From CAYXDR01 sp046498185 (GTDB lineage Bacteria > Desulfobacterota > DSM-4660 > Desulfatiglandales > Desulfatiglandaceae), in contig JAWOBE010000228.1 of NCBI GenBank assembly GCA_046498185.1, forward strand, positions 1-25,917: 25,917 nucleotides of DNA, in the 5' to 3' direction. Under the pieces are notes generated by a model, which worked only from the letters and a program-made list of their open reading frames with translations, searched no databases and was not told where the DNA came from. Each line of letters opens with the position of its first letter. Position 1 is the first letter of the stretch. Below, piece by piece: positions 6,111 through 14,755 of this stretch. Both the position numbers and the translations under genes were made by a program.

Positions 6111-7160
6111 TTATGATGGTTTATTCCGCGGTGTCGGTGTGGAGCCCGTGGGCCGGCGCACGGACACCGCCGTGCTTCGTTTCCTCCCGTCCTCTTTCCC
6201 AAGCGGTGCGGGCTCAAGAATCACGCGGACAAGTGGTTGAAGGAGAAAAGGCGCCAAATACAGCGGAAACTGGGCGAGCGCGAAATAGAGCCAGGTCAAC
6301 TCCGGGACCGCGCCACCGGTGGCGGCAAGCATCAGGCCCAGATTTCGCTGAGAGGTCATAAAGGCAAGGGCCAAGGCCTGATTTTTCCCTGCGGGGAAAA
6401 AAACCACTGCTGTCAGAAAAAGCACCGCGAAAAAAACCCCGAAGCCCAACCCGGTTAACATAACCGCTGCGCCGGGAGTCATGAGGAATCGTAGGCCGAC
6501 GTTTTCCATGATGGCCGCTACAAAAATAAACAAAACAATGATGTTAAATCCGTTGATTTTATCGTTATGCCGCTCGATAACGGCAACTCCATACAGGCGA
6601 CGCAACCCGAAGCCTACAAGCGCGGCTCCCGAAAGGATGCCAAACAGTTTTAATCCGAGTGTCAGCGGAGAAATTGAAAGGATGTGACCGACGAAAAGGG
6701 TGGTGAAAAAAGGGGCGGTAAAAGGGACGAGCGCCGTGCCGGCGGTAAGCGTGACAAGCACCAGCGTTGCATCGAGCCCCATCAACGAAGCCAGGGCGGG
6801 GGCCGCCATCATCGGAGAGGAGACCGCCTGAAGCATGAGCGAGAGAAAAAGATCGGGGGACGTCGCCTCCAGGTCAAATGCCATGCAACTCAGTCCAAAC
6901 AGGACCGGAATCGCGATGGAAGTCCAGGCTGTTCCGGCGATCACCACGACAGGCCGGCGCATATATGCCCGGACGGCGGAGAGGTCCACTCGCAGAAAAG
7001 CCGTACAGAGCAACGCAAACACGGCCCACGTGAGGTACGGCTTGAGCACTGCGCCGACCGACGGCAGGAAGATGCCGATAACGACAAGAGCGGCTACGGC
7101 TTTCGTACCCTGCCGACCGAGCCACGAAAGCGCTGAAATTGGAACACCAATGATCCGCAT
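6111..7160 (-). CDS. Bile acid:sodium symporter (BASS)-like permease
   Basis: The product has about ten hydrophobic segments. Recognisable stretches are AVAALVVIGIFLP, the helix VLFGLSCMAFDLEA, SLMLQAVSSPMMAAPALASL, and AFMTSQRNLGLMLAA. The last resembles the conserved crossover-helix motif (S-x-Q-x-x-N/R-x-x-L) of the BASS fold, found in sodium-coupled organic-anion carriers and in arsenite exporters of the ACR3 branch. The substrate cannot be told from sequence. A start at ATG 7160 leaves a normal short cytoplasmic N-terminus; an in-frame ATG at 7211 would add 17 atypical residues. Neither has a strong Shine-Dalgarno sequence. A hydrophilic C-terminal tail of about 30 residues follows the last helix. 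It stands alone on this strand. Confidence 0.75.
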   Translation of the reverse strand: MRIIGVPISALSWLGRQGTKAVAALVVIGIFLPSVGAVLKPYLTWAVFALLCTAFLRVDLSAVRAYMRRPVVVIAGTAWTSIAIPVLFGLSCMAFDLEATSPDLFLSLMLQAVSSPMMAAPALASLMGLDATLVLVTLTAGTALVPFTAPFFTTLFVGHILSISPLTLGLKLFGILSGAALVGFGLRRLYGVAVIERHNDKINGFNIIVLFIFVAAIMENVGLRFLMTPGAAVMLTGLGFGVFFAVLFLTAVVFFPAGKNQALALAFMTSQRNLGLMLAATGGAVPELTWLYFALAQFPLYLAPFLLQPLVRVILEPAPLGKEDGRKRSTAVSVRRPTGSTPTPRNKPS

Positions 7161-7438
7161 TTTTTCAAGATCCGATACGCAAATGCCCAGATGCCGCGGG
7201 GGAATTATCATTTTCGCCGAACATCCGCGAAACGACCTCGTGTTAATTATAGAGGGCTCAAAAAACTCCCCGGGTTAAAAGCTGGTTTACGGCAGGTCCT
7301 CGTTTCCTCTTCCAAGTAAAAGACGCAATCCCTTGGAACGCAAGGAATATTTTATGCTTTAGATATTTTTTTGAAAAGTCGCGGTAATTTTTTAGTTTCT
7401 CCAGAAAATCAGAAGATTCATCAACGAAGAATCCATTG

Positions 7439-7576
7439 GGCAGGCAATACAATATAGAGAGACTGGTCCGGGAGATTCAGGAACTTACCGGTCCGACTCA
7501 GAAGAAGTTCGCGGTCAAGCTCAGGGTGACCTTCCCCACAATTAACCGCTGGTTCAGGCCGGCAATCCAGCTATGA
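7439..7576 (+). pseudogene. XRE-like HTH protein, N-terminal fragment
   Basis: The frame reads YNIERLVREIQELTGPTQKK then FAVKLRVTFPTINRW and stops at TGA 7574-7576. It follows the opening of a common HTH protein in which LTQ-x-x-FA-x-x-LGV-x-FPTINRWE forms the recognition helices. Here RWE-type sequence changes to RWFRPAIQL and ends, so the rest of the gene is gone. A TTG at 7439 is the only plausible start. Such HTH proteins are often linked with restriction-modification or helicase genes, in keeping with the helicase tail at 5702-6019. That link is inference. Confidence 0.55.
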
Positions 7577-7801
7577 TCTCGTCAAATAGAATCGCCACAT
7601 ATCGCGGCAAAGTATTGCGACACCGACCTGGGGCTGCTTTTTACATATCCAAATTGATTCTTCTAGTTTCCTACGATGACTTTGTGCTAAAATTGGCCGC
7701 AACAATAATTAGAGAGTCTTATGGTAGGAAAACGCGATCAAAAACCCGGCGCGTCCGAATATCGGATTTTAAAAAGCCAGGGAACAACTAGGGAGATCAA
7801 T

Positions 7802-8044
7802 ATGGCCGGATCCAATCGAATGGTACGCCTGACGGTGTGGTGGGCTGGGTTGTTTTGTGCAGTTGCCGTTGCCGTAAAGTTGGTCTGGATCTTTCTCATT
7901 CCAGGTCTTTTTCCCGGCGCTGTAAGCAATGGATTGGTCGTTGCCTCGCTGTCCTGGGTCACGGCGATCAAGATTGCCATTATCGTCGTCGGAATCCTGT
8001 TCATAAAGGATTTGAAATCCAGGAAAAACCGGAAAAGGGAATAA
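7802..8044 (+). CDS. Small two-TM membrane protein, unknown function
   Basis: This 80-residue protein has two clear membrane helices: about residues 10-36 (VWWAGLFCAVAVAVKLVWIF) and 45-70 (VASLSWVTAIKIAIIVVGIL). It ends in a strongly basic tail (KDLKSRKNRKRE) that should face the cytoplasm. The ATG at 7802 is preceded by AGGGAGA at a suitable distance; longer in-frame extensions lack this. It ends 41 bases before the P-type ATPase gene on the same strand and is probably in its operon. I do not recognise the family. It may be an accessory subunit or regulator of the ATPase, but that is inference from position. Confidence 0.65.
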   Translation: MAGSNRMVRLTVWWAGLFCAVAVAVKLVWIFLIPGLFPGAVSNGLVVASLSWVTAIKIAIIVVGILFIKDLKSRKNRKRE

Positions 8045-8085
8045 TGTCCCAAACGCGTTGGAGTCGGTGGGAGGATTGAAAACAC

Positions 8086-10800
8086 ATGGCAGACGATTTT
8101 TCTACCAAAGAAAAAAAATGGTACCAGCTCAGCCGACAAGAAGTATTTGAGAAGTTGAGCACCCAACCTGAAGGCCTTTCTTCCCATGAAGCCGCTCTGC
8201 GTCTTGAATCTTTCGGACCCAACGAGCTGGAAGGAGAGGAAAAGACACACCTCCTGCAAATTCTTCTAAACCAGGTCAAAAATCCACTCATTTACATTCT
8301 CCTGTCAGCCGCAGCAGTCACCGCCAGCCTTGGCCAATTCAAGGACTCGATCGTCATTCTGGCGGTCATCGTCATCAACTCGATTATCGGCTCCTGGCAG
8401 GAAGCGCGCGCGGAGCAGAGCATCCGGGCGCTAAAAAAACTCTCCGTACCGAGAGCCCGTGTCTTTCGAGACGGAAACGAGATTGAAGTGGATAGCGTAT
8501 CCCTGGTGCCGGGAGATATTGTCACCTTGGTTTCCGGGGACAAGGTGCCCGCTGACCTTCGTCTTGTTTCGGCAAAGGAACTTAACGTCGAAGAAGCCAT
8601 GCTTACCGGCGAATCCCTGCCGGTTTCCAAGACGACCGATGAAATCAAAGAAGACGGACTTACGCCCGGCGATCAGACAAATATGGCGTTCATGGGCACG
8701 GCCGTGCTCAACGGAAGGGCAAAAGGCGTGATCACGGCTACCGGGGTGCACACCCTCCTGGGCCAGATTGCCGAAAACGTGCGCAATGTAACCCTTGCCA
8801 AGACTCCCCTTCAAGAGAGCTTCGAGCGGTTTGCAAAAAGGCTCGGCCTGATCGTTCTTGGATTATGCATCTTGCTTTTCGGCATAGGGCTTGCGCTGGG
8901 CATGGAAAAGCTCGAAATCTTTATGACCGCTGTAGCCATGTCGGTCGCCATGATCCCCGAGGGACTTCCAGTGGTGGTGACGATCACCCTGGCCGTAGGG
9001 GTGTCTCGGATGGCCGGCCACCATGCCATCATTCGAAAGCTGCATGCCGTCGAGACCCTGGGGTGCACCAGCGTCGTTTGTTCGGATAAAACCGGGACGC
9101 TCACACGCAACGAGATGACTGTAAAGGCGATCTACGACGGCCATGACGACTATGAGGTTCTGGGCTCCGGTTACGAGCCCCATGGTGAAATCCGTCACGG
9201 CAGCCTGGATGCCGAGCCGGTGAAAATCAAACCCGTCTCCAACCTCGAGATGGCTTTGCGCATCGGATTGCTGTGCAATGAATCGGCCCTCGTCCAGGAT
9301 AACGGTACCTTTCGCATCAAAGGGGACCCGACTGAAGGGGCACTTATCGTTTCGGCTCTAAAGGCCGGCCTGGACCTGGAACAGGAAAGGAAAACCTATC
9401 CCCAGCTTTCCGTCATTCCCTTCGAGTCGGAAAGAGGCTATATGGCGACTCTGCACGAACACCAGGGCCGTAGACTGGTATTTTTGAAGGGGGCCCCTGA
9501 AAAACTCCTTCATCTTTGTTCCCTCGAACTTTCCCATGAAACATGCCGAATGGAGGATTTGCTGCGCGCCTCAGAAGAATATGGCAGGCGCGGCCTCCGT
9601 GTTATTGCCCTGGGTTGGAAGGAAGTTTCTTCTCAGCATGCCGATCGACAAGACCTGATCGAGGAAATGACCCATGGCGTCATATTTTCTGGGCTGCAAG
9701 CCCTTATCGACCCGCCAAGGCCGGATGCCGTCCAGGCCGTCGCGGATCTCTCCCGGGCCGGCATCCGCACGGTGATGATCACCGGGGATCATGCCATTAC
9801 AGCCCTCGCCATTGCGGAGTCTCTGGGTATCGGGGATCAAGCGCCAAGCGTCCTCACGGGTCGCGAGATCGAGGAAATGAGCGACGATCAACTCAGGGAG
9901 AAGGTGGCTGAAACCAGCGTGTACGCCAGAGTATCTCCTACGCACAAACTGCGGATTGCACAGCAATTCATTCAACGCGGAGAGATCGTGGCCATGACCG
10001 GGGACGGCGTGAACGACGCTCCTGCCCTGAAGGCCGCTCACATCGGCGTGGCCATGGGACGAACCGGGACGGAAGTCGCCAAAGAGGCGGCTGAAATGGT
10101 GCTGACCGACGACAATTTCGCCAGTATCGCCAGCGCAGTCTATGAAGGCCGCGTGGTGTTCGAGAACATCCGCAAGGTGACGCTTTACCTGATTGCCGGA
10201 GGACTGTCCATCCTGCTGACCGTTTTGGGTAGCTTTATCCTCGGTGTACCGCTCCCGTTCAACCCGACTCAGATTCTCTGGCTCAATTTTGTCACCAGCG
10301 CCCTTCAAGATGTGTCGCTTGCTTTTGAACCAGGGGATCCCAGCCTCTTGAAAGTGCCGCCCAGACCGCCCCGGGAAGGCATTTTTTCACGACTCCTGAT
10401 TAGACGAACCGCCATTGCGGGAATCACGATCACCACCGGGACCCTGTTCGTCTACCTTTACGCCCTCAGCTCCGGGTCAAGTCTCGATGAGGCGCGCACG
10501 CTGGCCGTTACCACGGTGATATTTTTTCAATTCTTTCAGCTCCTCAACTCCAGATCCCTGACGAACTCGCTCTTTCGGACGGTACATATTCGCAATCGTT
10601 TTCTTTTGCCTGCCATGGGTTTCGCCTTTCTTGCCCACATGGCCGCGCTCTACATTCCGCAACTAAGCTGGCTTGTGGGGACGACACCCCTTTCCGCCCA
10701 AACCCTGGGGCTGCTTATGTTTTTGGCTTTGAGCGTCGTCGTCACTGTTGAACTTGATAAGGGTCTGCTGAGGAAAGCAAAAGGGAACATGCAAGCCTAG
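8086..10800 (+). CDS. P2-type cation-transporting ATPase (Ca2+-ATPase-like)
   Basis: A full 904-residue P-type ATPase. Visible parts, in order: an N-terminal cation-ATPase domain (WYQLSRQEVFEKL), the actuator TGES at 174-177, the M4 ion-site motif PEGLP at 291-295 typical of calcium and other P2 pumps, the phosphorylated Asp334 in DKTGTLT, nucleotide-binding KGAPE, TGDHAITA, and TGDGVNDAPALK at about 638-649. Helices M5-M10 follow. In M6 the usual N-x-x-TD reads N734-F-V-T737-S738, so an ion-ligand Asp found in SERCA and Na,K-ATPase is Ser here. The transported ion may therefore not be Ca2+. GGAGGA lies upstream of the ATG. It probably expels cations from the cytoplasm using ATP. Confidence 0.92.
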   Translation: MADDFSTKEKKWYQLSRQEVFEKLSTQPEGLSSHEAALRLESFGPNELEGEEKTHLLQILLNQVKNPLIYILLSAAAVTASLGQFKDSIVILAVIVINSIIGSWQEARAEQSIRALKKLSVPRARVFRDGNEIEVDSVSLVPGDIVTLVSGDKVPADLRLVSAKELNVEEAMLTGESLPVSKTTDEIKEDGLTPGDQTNMAFMGTAVLNGRAKGVITATGVHTLLGQIAENVRNVTLAKTPLQESFERFAKRLGLIVLGLCILLFGIGLALGMEKLEIFMTAVAMSVAMIPEGLPVVVTITLAVGVSRMAGHHAIIRKLHAVETLGCTSVVCSDKTGTLTRNEMTVKAIYDGHDDYEVLGSGYEPHGEIRHGSLDAEPVKIKPVSNLEMALRIGLLCNESALVQDNGTFRIKGDPTEGALIVSALKAGLDLEQERKTYPQLSVIPFESERGYMATLHEHQGRRLVFLKGAPEKLLHLCSLELSHETCRMEDLLRASEEYGRRGLRVIALGWKEVSSQHADRQDLIEEMTHGVIFSGLQALIDPPRPDAVQAVADLSRAGIRTVMITGDHAITALAIAESLGIGDQAPSVLTGREIEEMSDDQLREKVAETSVYARVSPTHKLRIAQQFIQRGEIVAMTGDGVNDAPALKAAHIGVAMGRTGTEVAKEAAEMVLTDDNFASIASAVYEGRVVFENIRKVTLYLIAGGLSILLTVLGSFILGVPLPFNPTQILWLNFVTSALQDVSLAFEPGDPSLLKVPPRPPREGIFSRLLIRRTAIAGITITTGTLFVYLYALSSGSSLDEARTLAVTTVIFFQFFQLLNSRSLTNSLFRTVHIRNRFLLPAMGFAFLAHMAALYIPQLSWLVGTTPLSAQTLGLLMFLALSVVVTVELDKGLLRKAKGNMQA

Positions 10801-10804
10801 TCAC

Positions 10805-11050
10805 CCGGAAGATGTCCTGGCCGTGCAACGCGAAGACGGATCGTGATTGCTGGATGGGTTGATTCCTATCCCCGAACTCAAGGATCGGCTTGATCTGAAA
10901 GCGGTGCCCGATGAAGAGAAAGGCCTATACAACACGCTCAGTGGCATGATGATGTGGCTCATCGGCAAGATCCCAAGCACCGGAGATGTCACCGAATGGC
11001 AGGGTTGCGACTGGATCAATAAGCCGCCGAATGATGACCCGGGAGTCTAA
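10805..11050 (+). pseudogene. CorC/HlyC-type transporter-associated domain, broken fragment
   Basis: The frame reads DVLAVQREDGS, then TGA at 10844-10846 where the family has Trp, then LLDGLIPIPELKDRLDL, EEKGLYNTLSGMMMWLIGKI and PSTGDVTEW. This is the C-terminal CorC/HlyC domain of hemolysin-C/CorC-type membrane proteins linked to Mg/Co transport. The CBS and membrane domains are absent. After TEWQG the sequence departs from the family and ends at 11048-11050. With an internal stop and both ends lost, it is a relic lying just after the cation ATPase. Confidence 0.7.
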
Positions 11051-11361
11051 TTTTTGAAAACAGGTGTCTCATTTTCATTGACACGTTCCGTCAGGCGGGA
11101 AGTGACACTCTCCCTACACAATTCAAAATTTGTCTTGACAATGCAATCCGTTTTATTAGGATAGATTTAATTGCGCGTTATAGGTAAATTGACAACTTTT
11201 CATTTCCAGATGACACCAGCGTCACTCTATGTACATGGCAACGGCTTTACTTGAACGGCGTGGGGTCGAAGGGATTGTGGGTTGGAATTTTTTTTGGGAC
11301 CAATTATTCCTACTTGGACTATTTTAATATGTACTATTCCAACCGGTGTGGACATTTTTAG
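11051..11361 (+). promoter_or_regulatory. Upstream region of the PadR-ABC operon
   Basis: No gene is seen. TTGACA at 11135-11140 is followed after 16 bases by TAGGAT, a modest sigma-70 promoter candidate about 200 bp upstream of padR. Nearer the gene lie two inverted repeats: TTGG-N14-CCAA (11282-11303) and TTGGA-N19-TCCAA (11314-11342). The second ends 19 bases before the ATG and would be a natural operator for the PadR protein. PadR operators vary too much for a confident match. Confidence 0.4.
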
Positions 11362-11904
11362 ATGAACAACCAAAGGACAACCGATTATGTTCTGCTCGGT
11401 GTATTGATGGTGGGGCCGAAGCACGGCTATGAAATTCGACAATTCCTGGACAATTCCCTTGAATCCAAGTGGCACATCAGCAGCAGCCAAATGTATTCAC
11501 TGCTTAAAAGGCTTGAAGGCAAGCAGCTGGTTAAATCTTTTTTGTCGGTTCAAACAAAAAGACCTTCCAAAAGAGTTTACTCTCTAATGCCGAAAGGCAA
11601 GGAAGCATTTTTAGCATGGATTGAGCAGCCGGTCATGCACGTCCGAAACCTGAGGATCGAATTTATCGCAAAGTTGTTTTTTATTGATCGGCTGTGCTTG
11701 CCCGGCGGCAATCAGGTCATTCAAAAGCAAATCGACGCATTAAGCAGTATCTTGGCAAAAATACAGAAGGCACAGTCGTTGGAACGTCTTCCCTTCGAAA
11801 AGTTGTCGCTACGGTTTCGCCAGATGACAATTGAAGCTCATATTCAGTGGTTGAAAACCGCTGTGGTGGAATTTATTGAACAAAACAAGCATTACTCAAG
11901 ATAG
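11362..11904 (+). CDS. PadR family transcriptional regulator
   Basis: This 180-residue protein has a PadR winged helix at about residues 8-85: DYVLLGVLMVGPKHGYEIRQ, then SSQMYSLLKRLEGKQLVKSF, then RPSKRVYSLMPKGKEAFLAW, whose beta-wing RVYSL is characteristic. A C-terminal helical dimerisation region of the PadR C-terminal (Vir-like) type follows. PadR proteins usually repress adjacent genes until a small ligand binds. Here the gene is the first of four on the plus strand, 13 bases before the binding-protein ATG, so it likely controls the ABC transporter and itself. Neither ligand nor operator is known. Confidence 0.88.
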   Translation: MNNQRTTDYVLLGVLMVGPKHGYEIRQFLDNSLESKWHISSSQMYSLLKRLEGKQLVKSFLSVQTKRPSKRVYSLMPKGKEAFLAWIEQPVMHVRNLRIEFIAKLFFIDRLCLPGGNQVIQKQIDALSSILAKIQKAQSLERLPFEKLSLRFRQMTIEAHIQWLKTAVVEFIEQNKHYSR

Positions 11905-11917
11905 CCTTTCCGTCACC

Positions 11918-12943
11918 ATGAAGTTTTATGCGATAGCGGCCATCGTTTTCTTGGTGGTCATGGTCTATCCGGCGACAGCCAGCCAGCGCAAATCGGTAAA
12001 AACCGAGTCGGTCCCGGCCATTGTGCTGGCGGTGGAATTCAACTCTCATGCCGCCTGTGCACACATAGCTCAGCACAAAGGGCTCTTTGAGGCCGAGGGG
12101 GTTCAAATCAAAGCATTCGACAATTATGCGACCGGCACGGCCCTTGCCGCTGGGCTGGTTCGCGGTGACGTCGATGCGGCCTACATTTGTCTTATTCCGG
12201 CCATAAACGTGTTTGTAAACGGGGAGGTACCGATAAAAGTGGTTGCCGGCACCCATAAATACGGCTATGCCCTGGTGGTCGATCCAACCAAGGTTCACCG
12301 ACCCGAAGATTTGGCCGCCCCCGGAGTTCGGATCAGTTGTGCCCGGGAAGGGACTCCCACAGACATTCTGCTGCATAAGATTATCGATATATGGAAGCTG
12401 GATGAAAAAAAAATCATTCCAAATGTCCGCAGAATGAGCCCGCCCAAACAGCTCACAGCCTTGAGAGCGGGGCAAATCGACGCCGCCTTCCTGCCTGAGC
12501 AATATCCGCAAATGGCTGAAAAATCAGGATTTACGGTGTTGGTAACTGCCCAGGATGTCTGGCCCCATATGCAGGGAAGCGTGCTGGTTACAACCGATGA
12601 CCTTATCCAGTCACATCCCGAAGTGGTTGAAAAACTTGTGAAGATTACGAAAAAGGCCACGGACTGGATAAACGCGCACCCCCAACAGGCCTCTGTAATC
12701 GTCGCTCAAAAGCTTAACGGCTTGGGACTTCGAATCTTTCCTGAAAAAGAGCATATGTTAAGCAGTAGTTTTACGATAACCCCGGAAGTTGTGAACGCCT
12801 CTCTTGTCAAAGGAATCGTGTGCAGCACCGATATCGAGCTTTATGACATCGAAGAAGCCATGGCCTATTTGGACAAACTGGGGTATCTGCGCCGTCAAAT
12901 CAATCCTGAAAAGATGCTGGATCGGACATGGTTGTCGAAATGA
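11918..12943 (+). CDS. ABC transporter periplasmic substrate-binding protein (SsuA/ThiY/NMT1-like)
   Basis: The product has a signal peptide (MKFYAIAAIVFLVVMVYPAT, cleavage near ASA/ASQ) and a type II periplasmic-binding fold of the nitrate/sulfonate/thiamine-precursor group. Visible landmarks are HIAQHKGLFEAEGV, LAAGLVRGDVDAAYI, an LRAGQIDAAFLPE second-lobe motif and a C-terminal helical region. ATG 11918 is preferred because the signal peptide begins there; a TTG at 11876 inside padR would add 14 polar residues. No lipobox Cys is seen. It lies between padR and the permease gene, whose start overlaps its stop. Substrate unknown: sulfonates, a pyrimidine or a small acid are all possible. Confidence 0.85.
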   Translation: MKFYAIAAIVFLVVMVYPATASQRKSVKTESVPAIVLAVEFNSHAACAHIAQHKGLFEAEGVQIKAFDNYATGTALAAGLVRGDVDAAYICLIPAINVFVNGEVPIKVVAGTHKYGYALVVDPTKVHRPEDLAAPGVRISCAREGTPTDILLHKIIDIWKLDEKKIIPNVRRMSPPKQLTALRAGQIDAAFLPEQYPQMAEKSGFTVLVTAQDVWPHMQGSVLVTTDDLIQSHPEVVEKLVKITKKATDWINAHPQQASVIVAQKLNGLGLRIFPEKEHMLSSSFTITPEVVNASLVKGIVCSTDIELYDIEEAMAYLDKLGYLRRQINPEKMLDRTWLSK

Positions 12944-13698
12944 ATCGAAAAGAATCCAGGGTTTTCTGGTGGGCGGTGATGCCGATACTGGCTTTTTTGG
13001 GACTCTGGGAAATTTTAGCCCGTTTTTGGTTCGAAAACGTTTCGCTGCTTCCGCCGTTTTCCATTGTCATGAGAGAACTCTACCTCATGATGATGGACGG
13101 CGTATTGTTTGACCATTATTCAAAAAGCCTGATCCGTGTTCTGATCGGATTTACCGGCGGATCCGCACTTGGAGTGGTGGTGGGGATCGTTCTCGGGTAC
13201 AAAGACATATTTTATCGATCTTTTCATCCAATCATCAGCCTGCTCGCCCCGATACCCGCCTTGGGCTGGCTGCCAATTTTCATGCTATGGTTCGGCATCG
13301 GCGAGCTGTTGCCGATAGCCGTCATTTTCGTTTGCAGTTTTTTTCCGGTTTTGTACAACACAATCACCGGCATTCGATCCGTGGACAGGGCGTACATCAA
13401 TGTGGCCAGAACCCTCGGAGCGTCAGAAAAAAAAATACTGCTGACGGTGTTGCTCCCTTTGGCGTTACCCAACATATTCACCGGTCTTCGGCTGGAATCG
13501 GCCATGGCCTGGCGTGTGATCATTGCAGCGGAGATGGTGGCCATCCCGACCGGCATCGGAGCTTTGATGATGAAGGCCGAAAGCATTATCCGGGTTGACA
13601 TAATGATCGTTTGCCTGATTGTGTTATCCATAATGTGCTTCTGTTTCGAGCGATTTTTTCTTTTTATGGAAAGAAAAACGACAGGTGAATGGTTCTGA
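12940..13698 (+). CDS. ABC transporter permease (SsuC/TauC/ThiX-like)
   Basis: About 252 residues with six membrane segments and the cytoplasmic loop NVARTLGASEKKILLTVLLP, the EAA-type motif that docks the ATPase (A-x-x-LGAS). LSPIPALGWLPIF-like sequence (LAPIPALGWLPIF) is typical of sulfonate/nitrate/taurine permeases. The ATG at 12940 overlaps the binding-protein TGA as ATGA, suggesting coupled translation; an ATG at 12928 is an alternative. It forms the membrane channel, presumably as a homodimer, with the flanking binding protein and ATPase. Confidence 0.88.
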   Translation: MNRKESRVFWWAVMPILAFLGLWEILARFWFENVSLLPPFSIVMRELYLMMMDGVLFDHYSKSLIRVLIGFTGGSALGVVVGIVLGYKDIFYRSFHPIISLLAPIPALGWLPIFMLWFGIGELLPIAVIFVCSFFPVLYNTITGIRSVDRAYINVARTLGASEKKILLTVLLPLALPNIFTGLRLESAMAWRVIIAAEMVAIPTGIGALMMKAESIIRVDIMIVCLIVLSIMCFCFERFFLFMERKTTGEWF

Positions 13699-13699
13699 T

Positions 13700-14755
13700 A
13701 TGCCGACCTTACAGCTTCAGAGCATCAACAACTTCATCCTTAAAGATGTTGACCTTACCATCGAAAACGGGAATTTCCTGGTGGTGCTGGGACCCAATGG
13801 TTCCGGAAAGACCACGTTACTGAACACCATTGCCGGCCTGACATCCTACAGGGGCTCAGTGCTCTATGACGGAAAGGCCATGGATCGGTGGCCCACCTGC
13901 CGCAGGAAGGTTGGGTACCTGTTTCAGCAGCCTGCCCTGTTTCCCCACCTCAATGTCCGGGATAATATTGCCTATGGCATGAAAACCAAACAAGGGTTTC
14001 CCGCCGAGGAGATCTCCCAGCGTGTGGCAGAATATCTGGAGCGGCTGAATATTACCCACCTTGAGCACCGTTATACTGCAAAGCTCAGCGGCGGCGAAAA
14101 ACAGCGCGTAGCCCTTGCCAGAGCACTTGCCACCGAACCTGAGGTCCTGCTCTTGGACGAGCCCATGAGCAGTCTGGACCTGAGAACGGCCAAATACTGG
14201 CGGCTGGAATTTCGTCGTTTGCAGCGCCATTACGGCATCACCACAGTGTTCGTCACCCACAACCCGACCGAGGCGGCCGAAATCGCAGACACGGTGGCCA
14301 TCTTGAAAGATGGGCGCCTGCTTCAGGTCGGCACTCCCAAGGAAGTATTGCTTTATCCGGCAGAGGAACAAATCAATGACTTTATTGGAAAACCGAATGT
14401 CTTCGAGTGTGAAACTTTCAAAGTGCTGGAAAACGGCCTCGCCGTCGTTACATGCGGTGACCTGTCTATTGTTGTCCCGTACGAAGGCTTGATTGTGAAA
14501 AAAATCGCCATCGCACCGGAACACGTCTTCATCTCTGTAGCCCGGCCGGTCGGTCCGAATGTCAATCGGTACAGGGGTAAAATCTGCGCCATCAGCGAAC
14601 AGGGCTCGCTGGTCAGGGCGTCGGTCATGGTTGGAGACAAGCTGGTACGAGCAGAAAGTCCCTGCGACGTGTGGAATTTAATGGGACTTAAAAATGGCAG
14701 TCAAGTGTATGTCATCTTTAAGCTGCGGTGGATAAATGTTTTAACAGAGGCATGA
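13700..14755 (+). CDS. ABC transporter ATP-binding protein with TOBE-like C-terminal domain
   Basis: The ATPase domain shows Walker A GPNGSGKTTLL, Q-loop LFQQPALFPHLNVRDNI, signature LSGGEKQRVALARAL, Walker B VLLLDEP and H-loop VFVTHN. A TOBE-like C-terminal domain follows (about residues 230-350), reading NVFECETF, the switch APEHVFIS, then GSLVRASVMVGDKLVRAE. That domain is usual in molybdate, tungstate, sulfate and sugar importers (ModC, CysA, MalK) but not in the sulfonate/taurine ATPases that normally pair with the binding protein and permease here. AGGTGA precedes ATG 13700, two bases after the permease stop; a GTG at 13685 is possible. It powers import by ATP hydrolysis. Confidence 0.88.
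   Translation: MPTLQLQSINNFILKDVDLTIENGNFLVVLGPNGSGKTTLLNTIAGLTSYRGSVLYDGKAMDRWPTCRRKVGYLFQQPALFPHLNVRDNIAYGMKTKQGFPAEEISQRVAEYLERLNITHLEHRYTAKLSGGEKQRVALARALATEPEVLLLDEPMSSLDLRTAKYWRLEFRRLQRHYGITTVFVTHNPTEAAEIADTVAILKDGRLLQVGTPKEVLLYPAEEQINDFIGKPNVFECETFKVLENGLAVVTCGDLSIVVPYEGLIVKKIAIAPEHVFISVARPVGPNVNRYRGKICAISEQGSLVRASVMVGDKLVRAESPCDVWNLMGLKNGSQVYVIFKLRWINVLTEA

Noticed and set aside
6684..7136. A 150-residue plus-strand frame rich in Arg, Gly and Lys
   Set aside because: It is antisense to the BASS permease. Its composition is the reverse-complement echo of membrane helices.
9571..10308. A 245-residue minus-strand frame inside the cation ATPase gene
   Set aside because: The sense strand encodes conserved P-type ATPase motifs throughout. 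The antisense product has no recognisable domain or start signal.
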